From positions 62,001 through 126,000 of the forward strand of contig WNNJ02001766.1 of assembly GCA_012934845.2 (NCBI GenBank): DNA of 64,000 nucleotides, read 5' to 3'. Both the position numbers and the translations under genes were made by a program. Within the stretch, counting starts at the first letter, position 1. Each line of letters begins with the position of its first letter. Shown one piece after another: positions 44,831-56,129 of the stretch. Source of the DNA: Pomphorhynchus laevis (Eukaryota > Acanthocephala > Palaeacanthocephala > Echinorhynchida > Pomphorhynchidae). The notes below the pieces were generated by a model, which saw nothing but the letters and a program-made list of their open reading frames with translations, was not told the DNA's origin and made no database searches.

Positions 44831-45890
44831 GGTATTATTGTATATATTATTGTATGTATTATTGTATATTTCTATTAGCTATTTATGTAATACAGAAAAT
44901 TTTATGGATAATAAATAATATACTTTGTATTAGAATAAGATTCGCTAGATAATCAAATTTCATCAAAGGTAATACCTCATTAGCATGTATTTGGTCCTTC
45001 TGCTATGCTGGGTGGAGGAATAAGGGGCGAAACCTTATAGCATAGCAGTTCCTCCTGATTACCTATAATCCTTATTCTGATGCATCGTCTGTTATTTGTG
45101 GGTAAATTCATTAAAATTGACTTTTATTTTAAATTTCGATTTTTGTTTAAAAAAGGAAAACACATTAGGTTATCTTGAAGCATTGCATGCTCCACATAGC
45201 AGCTCTTGTATAAAAAATAGAATCGATGAACTTAACAGCGTTTTTATAAGATTAACATCTATTTTAAAAATTATTCTAAATGTCATGTTTAGTTTAATTA
45301 ATGCAAACAACAATATTATTTAAGTTGTGCTGTGTAAAGAAAGAAATACTATAAAATAATTTAATTTTTATTTAGCATTATTTTTAATTTAGTATTATTA
45401 ATTCTTTATTTTATTTTTATAATATTAAAAAGCTTGGTACAACAGTTAATAAAACAATGTAAATAATGAGTACACACATATTACGAACGGCATCATAAAA
45501 GGATAATTTTGCGTTTGATTGCAAATATCCGACTCGGTTAGAGGAAAAGGGCCCAAAACCTTATAACAAAGGAATTAATCCTGATGACCTCTAATTCTTA
45601 TTCTGATACATCGTATATTATTTAGTAGTCAATGTGTAACAATTGACTTTTATTTTAAATTTCAATTTTTAATTTTATCTTGATATAAGTTATAAAATCT
45701 TATAACAATTATTTATTTATAATTATTTATTATTTAATTTTTTAATTTTGATTTAGCATTATTATTTTTTATTTTATAATAATATTAAATACGTAGACTC
45801 AGTTAGCTAATTTGATCTTTAAAAACTTCGGCGCGAGAACAGTGGAAATTGGTTTGGCAAAACTCTTATTAATTTGACATAGATGAAGTA
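44831..45890. other. AT-rich DNA with diverged short repeats
   Basis: Segments 45040-45170 and 45575-45680 (CCTTATTCTGATGCATCGT-type) are related. An inverted CTGCTATGC/GCATAGCAG pair lies at 44999-45048. No gene seen. Confidence 0.4.
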
Positions 45891-46378
45891 GTTTAAGTCA
45901 ATATTTCCTTATTGAAATAGTGATTACTAATGGTGATTTGATTACTTCTGTGGTGGCATTGTTGGATTGAGCCTCCGGCACATGGCCGAAACAACTCTGA
46001 GAGAATCCCACACCCGAACCTGTACACCTTGAACATCCGAACTTGTGAAAGCCGAACCGTAGACAAAAGGTCAAGTAAATGTTTCTCGGGCAGAAATGAC
46101 AAAGACCCTTTCATCCTTCCATTTGTGTTGTTAATTGCGCTGTATCTTTATAGTATCGATATTTGTTCAAAATAGTTGTAAGCACGTGGGATATCTCTAC
46201 TATCACATTTAACTCCTCGTACGTATGTTCCAAATTGTAATAGATGATCCAATTGAAAAACCACTAATGATTTGTGTAATTTATTGTATGTAATATTTAT
46301 CCAAGAATAGTCAGTTTCTTCTATGTATATACCTATTTTATTGGTATATAAAGATTTTGTACAATTTAAACATTCCAA
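45891..46378. repeat. Dispersed repeat, copy 2
   Basis: Partner of 44500-44820. It extends into a 76-codon minus-strand ORF (46378-46148) of unknown type whose end is the shared RAYNYFEQIS stretch. Confidence 0.5.
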
Positions 46379-46684
46379 TGTATGCTTGAAAAGGACAAGC
46401 AGTCGAAAGATAGAAAATAAAAAGTAGTAAAATTAAAAATATTCGTGTCTATAATTATATTTTCACCAAATATAAGACAAGCTAAGCTGGACAATAATGC
46501 TCAACGATTTTTATTATTTATTTAGAACTTAAATATTTTATTTATTGATTTTTATAAATAAATAAACATGCAGGATAAATAGAAAATAGAATAAATACAA
46601 GAAGACAGCTACAGTCTAAATCTTCATCAAATCTTCTTCATAGATGATTGCCATTCTTCAACTGCAGCCCGTCTTCAAGAATTA
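46379..46684. other. Spacer, no gene seen
   Basis: AT-rich; nothing recognised beyond the approach to the LINE 3' end. Confidence 0.35.
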
Positions 46685-48990
46685 TGGCCTCAAATCCATG
46701 GGGATCTGAGCCCCCAACCAATCCAACACGCCGCTCTCCGACTGAACCACCCGGGGTCTTTCACCTTCCGAAGGATCCAATTAGAGCGGACTATGCTGGG
46801 TAAACTAGAGACAAGGAGCTTCAGGAACCTTACTCTTTGCTCTGGGGGACGTCCTCTTGAAAAGAAGACCAATCCCGAGATAGCCCAGGTACCCCAAAGG
46901 CATACCTGGGTTTTCTCTTTCAATGACAGATGTAGGGCCGTTTCAGGGCCCATCTAGCTCTCTTCAGAATACGTTTAAGTCTATCCAGGTCAGATTTCGC
47001 TGACCAGTTCACCGTAATGGTGAACCCCAGTTATTTTACTCGATTTGTAAAGGTAGGGAGTGGTTGATTAGTCAGGATGGAAGATAGAGCTGAAAGTGCT
47101 AATCTCTCGAGTTTATTCCTTGTTAAAGGTGCGCCATGAAAGACAACCACCTGCGATTTGGAGGAGTTTAAAACAAGGTTTGAAATGGGCAGCTGGTCTT
47201 TTAATCTTGTAAAGAAACGGCTGATGTCAGAGACTACATCTTTGCACCTGCGTCCAGAGAACAGGGATGTGGTATCATCAGCATATACCACAAGATGTTA
47301 ATCGCGTTTGAATTTTTTGTATAGTTCAATGGATGCAGCAAGATATAAGATTGGAGAAAGTGGGAAGCCTTGAGGCACACCTGTAATAGGATAGAACTGA
47401 CGCGCAGCAGGGTCGTCTTCATAGAAGAACCGCGTGGTGTACAGCAAAATTTCCACCCTCAACAATTCTCGCAGGCAACCCGATTGACCTGAGAGAATAG
47501 ATAACAAAAGGAATGGAAATGCGGTCAAATACAGCCGAAAAGTCAAGAAAGACAGCCACAGCAAGCTGATGAATGTTATCTTGACAAAACTGTTGCACTT
47601 CATCTATTGCTGAATGGACCGAGCGACCTTTGACGTACCCATGAAAACCTGGTGGGATTAAATTTCGCCTACTTATGTGGTCGCAGATTTTACGCGCAAG
47701 CGCTTTTTCGTAAATGGAGATGAGGGAGTTGAATAGAAATAGGCCGCAGATCTTTGGGACATGTAATCGAGTTATTTTTAGGTAAAAATACTCGACGGCT
47801 AATATTAATGTTAGCAATGTCGGACCGGAAGGATAATAGCATTGTTATGGCGACTTCCTTCCTCTGACTGTCTGTCAAAAACTGACAGACACGAGTGGAG
47901 AGAGGCGCAAGGGTTCTGGAGGTGCCCGGAAGTGGTCCCCAGGAGTTAAGGATATCTGTAACAGATAAGTCCCTACTCCTGAAGTCACACCAAGGCGGGA
48001 GTGGTTGGGGTGATTGAGTGGCTCCATAATTGTGTAGGGATAGTGACTCCTTCAAAACTTTATCAAGGCCTATTCTACTGATCCAACCTAATGCTCTATC
48101 CTTCCAACAGACAAACTTCTCTTTCTTGAATATCTTCCAGAAGGAAGACTGAGAAGGGCTAAGGCGAGAAATGCTTGCCTTATCCCTGCTCAGCTGGAAC
48201 CTATATCTAGTGCTCCAGTATTCATTCAATAGGTCATATATAGCGGAAACAGAGAGATTAGGAAGGTGTAGCATTTTAGCTAGTACCTTGAGTTTTGTTG
48301 GAGTGGGATTGTATATACGACCTTTATAGGTAGTCGATAGTATCGCGGTAGCTTGCGAAGAGAGGTAGGTATTAAATTCGGTCAAACTCTCATTCCCAAT
48401 TCGGGGGAAGAGTCGAATAGTTGCCTGAAAGAAGGCTACCCGGATGGGATCAAAGTGGAACCTTCTTCTCAGCAACGTATCTTCCTCTAACCGCCAACGA
48501 ATTAGGTCATGAGAGGTGGTCTGTTGTTGGCGCGACTGCTCAGTACAAATGAGTTTCAACAACCACTTATGTAGCAGTAATATGTCGAGAAGCGAATTAG
48601 TTGTTGAGCAATGAAAGGTGTGGAATGGTGGTTTGTTAATAAGATAGTCGTTCCTTGCTCTGCGGTTTGCTGCATTAAGTTAACGACCAGTTCTGTCGTT
48701 GAAGTCATAAAGTAGCATGTCATAGCCACTACCCAATATACGATCCAGGAGGTCACGGTTCTTGTGAATTTCTCCTGGCCGTATATAAATATTGGCTATG
48801 CTGATGTGTTTACCATTATTACGAAGTGATATAGCTAAACAAGATAGGGCAGGACAAGAATAGTTAAGAAGGAGAGAGGATCTTAAGGAGCATTTAACTA
48901 AGGTTAAAATACCTTGAGATGAAGATGAGTGAGGAGGGGTTATATACCGAGTGAAGTGGGTGTACATAAGAATGTATGTATGAATGAAAG
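46685..48990 (-). mobile_element. LINE of the main family: endonuclease (part), RT and C-terminal domain
   Basis: Minus strand in order: endonuclease with NIYIRPGEIHKNRDLLDRI and DFNDRTGR (48967-48680), a linker/RT N-terminal region (48562-47690) with RDLSVTDILNSWGPLP and CPKDLRPISIQ, then LARKICDHISRRNLIPPGF and FLDFSAVFDRISIP, GVPQGFPLSPILYLAAS, YADDTTSLF (near 47280) and a C-terminal SGLVFFSRGRPPEQR block ending near 46685. Broken by several frame changes. Catalytic YADD is kept. I/Jockey/R1-group by layout; the exact clade is not assigned. Truncated at its 5' end within the endonuclease. Confidence 0.85.
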
Positions 48991-49036
48991 TATCTATTTC
49001 TTTTAGTTTTATAAAAAGTATAAATTAAAAATCGTG

Positions 49037-49607
49037 TTATGCAGTTTTTCCTCAATTTGGAAAGAGGAAAAAGTGAAAAAATATAAATCATAAAAGTGAT
49101 GTGGAATTAAGATATGAGCTCAGCATAATTTTGCATTGTTATTTTTATTATTGTGCAACACATGATTTTTAATTAAATACAATTAATTTTATCCCTACCA
49201 CTTAAACGGCATGACAATTTGCTACTTAAATATTAAAAATAAAATTCAAAATTTGTAATTGTTCTACATTCAAAATAATAATTAAAAATACATTTTTCAA
49301 CAATTTATATTCAGCTTGCACCGTTTATTTTTCAATTTCTAGAATGAAGGATAAACATGGGATAGCCGTGGTTCATCCTTAAGTCGTCGAGCTATCAAGA
49401 TATACAAAAGCAAAACCGTTTGAAAAGATTGGTACAAAGCAAAGTTCGAACACTTGGAATGCCAAAAAAAGTTCGAAATAAATTACAGTAGTGTTAAAAG
49501 ATCGTAGTTCAAACGAGAACTTTAAATGATAAAGAATGCTTCACGTGCACACAGTTGAAAGAATTGATTCAGCGATATTTGCAGAGATTTAACGATGAGC
49601 TTGAATT
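49037..49607 (+). pseudogene. TMA16: Old TMA16 pseudogene
   Basis: Corresponds to about 58-500 of the TMA16 copy at the left edge, including its upstream flank, but with many substitutions and small indels; an early in-frame stop follows VVHP. The upstream flank is also shared, so it came from DNA-level duplication rather than a processed transcript. The alignment ends at about LELEFI and is followed by 185 bp of unrelated DNA. Confidence 0.7.
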
Positions 49608-49792
49608 TATAATGATAGAATTACTTTGTATTTTATCTTTCCGGTCAGAGACTATTATATTCACCTTTGTAAAATCATATGTTGGAAATTCTAATTTTGT
49701 TGATAATCTTCCGGTGCAACCAGTCTCCTCACGGAAAAATGTAAAGATCCAGGAAACGTGAGCCGCAGTTCATACGAGGACTAGTTAAAATA

Positions 49793-50110
49793 ATCGCAGT
49801 TCAAACGAGAACCTTAAATGATAAAGAATGCTTCACGCACACAGAGTTGAAAGAATTGATTCAGCGATACCTACAGAGATTCAACGACGAGCTCGAATTT
49901 ATTTCTTCGCAGCAGGAAAGGAAGCATCGAAAACTTAGAAGATGTTCACGTCAAGCCATGTTAAGTCAAATAATTGAACGAGATCAAAATCAATTGGATG
50001 CTGGCAATTTTCAAGTTCCAAATATTACCTCACAGTTGGGAATGAGTAAGCTCTGTGAGTGGAATGAATCTATTAACACAATGAACTTACTAGATTTTAC
50101 GAATATGTGA
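49793..50110 (+). pseudogene. TMA16: Recent partial TMA16 copy (3' half)
   Basis: Nearly base-identical to 394-711, encoding the last ~105 residues of TMA16 (from about AVQTRTL) to the stop, without a start. It is the left end of a 3.3 kb duplicate running to 53127. Confidence 0.75.
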
Positions 50111-50770
50111 ATTTCATATATTATTTTAAATCATTCCACTAAATGTAACACTGATGTAAAAAATCAGCATTTTATTTACAATTAAAATATTTTTAAATCT
50201 TGTTGCAATATAATTTGGATATTTTAAATAATCACATTACATTACATTTCTGGATCGAATTGTGATTTTGCAACATTTTATTTAATTGAAATACAATTAT
50301 GAAAGCTTTTACAAATACATTGTGTTTTTATATAGTTCTGTCTGGTTATAACGTTAAAAATTGACATGATTAACATTAAAAGCCTATTATGGAGTATTGT
50401 TTGACTGTTAAGTAAATTAGATAATTTACACTTTATGAAGATAATTGAAAGACTTGCTATATAGATATTAGAGATACAAATATAAAATTTGAAAAATGCA
50501 CACTTAGACAAAACGTACTTAGATAAAAGTATTTTGCTATAAAAGTTTTATTCACATTAGTGTTACATACAATCTTTGTGAACACAATATATTTATTATA
50601 TTAACAAATAATAAATATATTTATTAAATAAGATTATAAATATATATTCAATTCATAATTTTTAATAAATATTTAATCTTAATACAACTTTTTTAATAAA
50701 CACGAACAGGAAAATATAAACCTGCATGTTTTTTTACAACCTTTGTCGGGATTCTTAACCCGGAATTCGC

Positions 50771-50851
50771 CCACCACAGACGCCTATCCCCCAATGGGGC
50801 GTTTCGACCTTAGTCTACTCATCACTACAGAGTGGTCTCATCAGTGTAGCC
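50771..50851 (-). ncRNA. Hammerhead ribozyme, duplicate of 1372-1452
   Basis: Identical to the intact-core hammerhead at the left edge of the window, site GUC at 50781-50779. Here the opposite palindromic arm is gone, so the ribozyme would not have to compete with the long hairpin. Confidence 0.75.
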
Positions 50852-51436
50852 CTGTAGCTACACAACTTTGTAAGTACTTAATCCTCAGTAAACCTCTGAA
50901 TGGAAGTCACTAAGCGCACGCTACTCCACCGGTTTACTGAGGAGTAAAAATAATACACCTTTAAAATAGGTGTATTAACTTTAAATCGAGATAACTTAGA
51001 AATACCTTCGATAAATTAAAAACCGATATTTTATTACTCAGAGTTTTTAAAATTTAAAACGGTTTATTCGTAAGTGATACAGTTAATATTTTTATAATAT
51101 ATATTTGTATAATATACAATTTTAATATAATATACAATTTTTATATTTGTATAATATACAATTTATATTATTAAACTATATTTTTAAACTTTAATTTTCA
51201 GAAAAAAAATTAATCATTTAATAAATTACTAAAATCGAATTAATATTATATATACTCGAAAGCCTTTAAACGAATTTCAAATTTTCTTAACATTGACTGG
51301 CTCGATTAACCAGATGGTCATTTCAATAATCATATCTTAGATTATATCACAGCTAAGAGAGCTTATTAATTCTAAAATTAATATAGAATTATGAGTGATG
51401 GTCAGCCAACATCAAAGAGAACCCAGACGTGAATCG

Positions 51437-51897
51437 TCGGTATCGGATCAGTATTTAACGAAGTCTACTTAAAAAACGTAGCGTACTGCTTTTGGTGTAT
51501 AAATAGGATTGAAGCAGCGTGCAGAATGAAGTCATCAAAATTATGTTGAACAAAATTATGTTAATTTACAATTAACATTTTTAGCAAACGTACAGTTTGA
51601 ATACCATCTGTGAATAAATACATTTTTCAAAGCTAATATTGAAAAAGAATAATTTACAATTGATATAATAATATTATTGTTTCAAAGTAATTAATGTTTT
51701 TACAAAAATTATCACCTAACTTGTGAGTGTTGCATGACTTTCTAAAGGAAGTGCCTTTTATAAGGCATTTTCATCCGATAAACTTATCATTATTTAAGAT
51801 GTTTAACTAAAGCCATTTATCTGAAGCTTTTATCGGTTCAATTTATTCAAATATTGTATTCAACCTGTGATGGACAAATTACTAAACTGTCGATATT
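51437..51897 (+). repeat. LTR-like repeat, copy in the direct duplicate
   Basis: Counterpart of 2202-2662. The second direct repeat seen at 3891-4350 is absent: the LINE continues instead. Confidence 0.45.
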
Positions 51898-52635
51898 ATA
51901 TATAATTATATAAATTATACAAAATAAAAGAAATAAAAAGAAATTTATCTCTTTTTATTATTTTAAATTTTTTCAATTATTTAAAGCTATCTTCATCGAA
52001 AACAAACAACAGCTGTTTGAAAAATAGAATATTTATTCTATTTAATAAATGAAAAAATTGCAATGAAAAAATATATAATTCAAAATATTCCTAAATTCTA
52101 ATAAATACAAGCTTTGCTGAATCGAACACAAACACAACGCTTGAAAGTTTTTCGTCCATATGGGAATTATCAGTAGTGGGGACATGAATCCTATCAATTG
52201 GCACATTAACACACACCACGAAAAGTATAATGATGTAAGATTCCAATGTATTGGATTGATACTGTCATTCCAATTGCCAACAATAAAGAGCACAGAGGAA
52301 TGTTAGCATATTATTTAAAATACAATTGTCAGTGCGAATTTTCAGTAACCAAAAACAAAAAAATTATATATTTTTCGTCTTCATTTAAAAAAAGCAAGTT
52401 ATGCACGATACAAAATTATATAAAGTCAAAGTGTCTGCAAATCATTTTAGCCCTTATTCTGATCTAGCAATACAACGAGCTCGATACAAAGATCACAATA
52501 TAGCAAGTATGTAATACTATATATTGTAAAAGCAATGTATTTTATAAAAACTCTACAATTGTCAAATATTTTTTTAAACCAATATTTTATCCGTAAAAAT
52601 CGAAAATTTCAATATTTGAGGTAAACTTTTTATAT

Positions 52636-54640
52636 AGTCTACTCCACAAACTCGGGAAATGCTTCTGCCTTTAGCCTTCTATCTGATTGAGATCCAGATG
52701 TTATAGTCATTCAGGAGACTAGATCTATCCGGTCCCCATGTGCATTACTCGATTTTTACCAAAGCACATAACTACCAAATATACTCCGTATATCACCCCT
52801 CCTCACTAATCTTCATCTCAAGGTTTTCTAACCCTCGCTCTTTAAGATCATCCTTCTTATTGAATTACTCCTGTCCTAACATGTCTTATTTAGCGATAAC
52901 ACTCTGTAAGCATCAGCATAGCAAATACGGCCGGGATAAATTCACAAGAACCGCAACCTCTGGATCGATTAGCCCTTCGCAGAGCTAGGATTTAGCACTT
53001 ACCTTCCTTTAATTGCACAAAAACTAATTATTCCCTTAGCATTCTACTGCTACATGTAAAGTAGCTGGATCAGTAACTTAGGCTCAAGATCCTAGCAAAA
53101 ATGTTACACATCCCTATTCTATGTTTCCTTCAAACAAGCTCTCTCGAAAGAATATTGGAGTTCTAAGTATAGACTACAATTGAGTAGGGGTAAGGCTAAC
53201 ATTGCTCGCCTTAATCCATCTCAATCTTCTTTTTAGAAGATTTTCAAGAAAGAAAAGTTTGTTAGCTGGCAGAAGAGAGCATCGGGCTGGATTAGTAACA
53301 TAGGTCTTGATAAAGTTTTGGAAGAGTTACTATCCCATCATAATTATAAAGCCACTCAATATCCCCAATCAATCCCGCTAGGTTTTACTTCAGGAGTAGG
53401 GACTTATCTGTTACAGATATCCTGAATTCCTGGAGATCACTTCCAGGCACATGCAGAATCTGAGCGCCTCTCCAATCGTGTCTGCCAGGTTTTGACAAAC
53501 AAACAGAGAAAAGATATCGCCATTACAATGCTCTTAGCCTCCACTCCAATATTGCCGACATCAGCATTAACCGGATGATATTTTTACCCAAGAAAAAATC
53601 GATTACATGCCCTAAAGATCTGCAGCCCTTTTCGATTCAAAACTCTCTCATTTCCATTTACGAAAAAGCGCTTGCGCGTAAAATCCGCGATCATTTAAGT
53701 GGGCGAAATTTAATCTCTCCAGGTTTTTATGGGTTTTAAAAAATCGCTCGGTTCATTCAGCAATTGGTGAAGTGCATTAGTTTTGCCAAGATAACAGTCA
53801 TCAGCTTAATGTGGCTGTTTTTTTTTCGACTTTTCCGCTGCATTTGACCGTATCTCTATCAATTTTGTTATCTCTCTTCTCAGTTCCGTCGGGTTGTATG
53901 TGAGAATTGTTAACAGGGTGGAGATTTTGCTGTATATCAAGCGGTTATTATATGAAGACGATCCTGATGTACGTAGTTCTATCTTATTACAGGTGTGCAT
54001 CAAGGCTCACCCGTTCTCCTATCTTATACATTGATGCCTCCATTGTACATTTCAAACATTTTAGACGCGATTAACATCTAGTGGTATACGCTGATGATAC
54101 AACATCCTTTTCATGAGCGCAGGTGCATAGATGTTATCTCAGACATCCGCCACTTCTTTTTCAGATTAAACAATCAGCTACCCCATCCAATCTACAGCTC
54201 AACTTCGCCAAATCGCAGTTGATAGTATTTAATTGCACTCCTGTAACAAAGAAAAATTTAAAGAGACTAGCACTCCCTGCTCTCTCCTTTATTTTGCAGA
54301 ATCAACCACTCCCAGACTTCACATATTAAGTAAGTTACCTGGAGTTTACCAATACGGTTAGATGATCGGCCAGATCAAACTTGAATAGATTAAAACGTGT
54401 CCTGAAGATAGCTAGATGGGTCCTGAATTGGACCTAGGATCAGTTATTAAAAGGGGGTGTTCATGTACGCCTCTGAAGTACCTGTGCAATCTTAGGGTTA
54501 GTCTTCTTTTTTAGAGGACGTCCTCCTGAGCAAAGTCTAAGGTTTTTCAAGCACTTAATCTCGAGATTTCCTACCATTTTTTACCTTGACTGGACTCAGG
54601 AGTGTGCGAGACCCTGAGTGGTTCAGCCGGAGGGTGGCGC
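52636..54640 (+). mobile_element. LINE of the main family, continuous with the truncated endonuclease form
   Basis: Plus strand: the endonuclease fragment (as at 3400-3892), then without the LTR-like interruption the linker (NIARLNPSQSSF), RT parts with FHLFAFDRISI-like and YADD-type VVYADDT near 54080, and a C-terminal SRGRPPEQ-like block near 54510-54530. Many frame breaks. It shows the ancestral continuity that was cut at 3891 in the first copy. Confidence 0.7.
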
Positions 54641-55129
54641 GTTGGTGTATGCAGGAGGGCTATGATCCCCCAGTTCCTTTTAACACAAAAACTTGTTTAT
54701 AGTTGTCGTCGATTTCTTGCGTTGTCGTCGAACTCTGTTTATATTTTCTACTGTTTCCACTTTCACATTAGGTGCATGTTTTGATTTTTAGTACAAAATC
54801 TATTATAAAACGTGAATAAAACAAAATAAAATAAAACTAGTATTCAAATAGAATATCAAAAAATTCTAAAATAAATTATATCAAAATTATATTATTAAAA
54901 ATTAAATTAAAACGAATATTACTAAATCTTCTTACCTAAAGAATATTACCTTAATAACTTAAGTTCTACCCTTGGTTGGTTACCTGTTAAAATAGCGCTT
55001 TTGTATTTTTAATAGCCAACGTTTCCAATGATTACATATAATCTTTATCTGGACAGGTATAGATTATTTTCAATTATAATTAGAGGTTTCACGTACATAT
55101 TGTACGACAGTAAATTATATACATTTAGG
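54641..55129. other. AT-rich spacer, no gene seen
   Basis: Nothing recognised. Confidence 0.35.
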
Positions 55130-56110
55130 ATCCCTACAAGTGCAGGCGGGCTTCATTAACCTATCACGTAAGGCTCCGCCTGTCTATCCTATGTAGCCCA
55201 AATCACGGGATGAGCACTGCATGTGATATACTGTTCTGTGAGTTTCTCTCTTGGGTTTTCATTTAAACCTACTTAGCATTTTGATGCCTGCACAGGCGTA
55301 AAGTATCAAATTTTTACCTGTGACATTTATTCTATTACACTCCCGTTTAATGTGTGAGTTTACCATATCATTATTTGAGGACGATTTATATAAACCTTTT
55401 CGTTATGGTTATCTGTTAGATGTTGTTTTGGTCATCTAATTGAATTTAACGATTTCCTTATTATGTTTTATTGAAATCATCTACATAGGAACACGTCAAG
55501 CATGTGTTTATATTCAACCCGACGTAGAAACTTTGTATTGCAATATCGAGACGACCACAAAAATTGTGCTCGGAGGTCTGAGATCTGGTGGGTTTTAGAG
55601 GCCGCAGATTCCCAGTGACTAACAAAAGAGGGTATACATAGTTTACGGTATACTGATGTGCTAATGCCCGAACTACTTCGATAAAGAACGACATCAAGGA
55701 ATCGAATGCTACCGTTTTCCTCAGTATTCAACTGCCATTGGATATTCGGGTCATACTCATTGAGATCGGTCAAGAGTGTTTCTTTATATTCGATTCACTA
55801 ATTATCATGAATATATCATCCACATAACGAAACCAATATGTAAATATATCAATAGTGGACCAGGCTAATACTTCCACTCTTTCATATATATTTCAGCTAG
55901 ACTCGATCCTAATGGGCTACCCATTGCTACGCAGTGTATCTGATCATAAAATGTTCCTTCGTAAAACGTTTCACAAACAATGAAATCAAGTAATCGCAGA
56001 ACAAAGGAGCATCACCGAACTGCAGTTTATAATGTTATATAAAAAACATGATTTGAATGGTAGCCTGAAGATGGTAACAATTCGTTACTGAAAAATCGAA
56101 ATCAGGAGAC
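55130..56110 (-). mobile_element. Penelope-like element: RT end plus GIY-YIG-like endonuclease remnant
   Basis: Minus strand: FRYVDDIFMII catalytic box near 55820, then a 98-codon frame (55773-55477) with NIQWQLNTEENGSIRFLDVV and SVYRK, the conserved post-catalytic block of Penelope RTs, then near 55240-55150 HMQCSSRDLGYIG followed by TGGALRDRL, the CxxxxxYIGxTxxxLxxR signature of the Penelope GIY-YIG nuclease. Broken in several places. Confidence 0.75.
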
Positions 56111-56129
56111 GCGGTATATCCGTCTCCCC

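Larger units (their letters stand above)
49793..53127 (+). repeat. Direct segmental duplicate of 394-3892
   Basis: Carries the TMA16 3' half, its flank, the left arm of the foldback element, one LTR-like repeat (51437-51897), the unrecognised internal unit and the LINE endonuclease fragment. The offset is constant (49399) until 50945, where the right arm of the foldback element is missing and replaced by a short AATACACC/GGTGTATT hairpin. Identity looks above 98 percent. Confidence 0.9.

Noticed and set aside
45010-45050. GGCGAAACC followed by CCTGATTACC, resembling the permuted order of the 380 bp satellite ribozyme
   Set aside because: The core box is CUGAUUA, and matching stems I and III could not be found.
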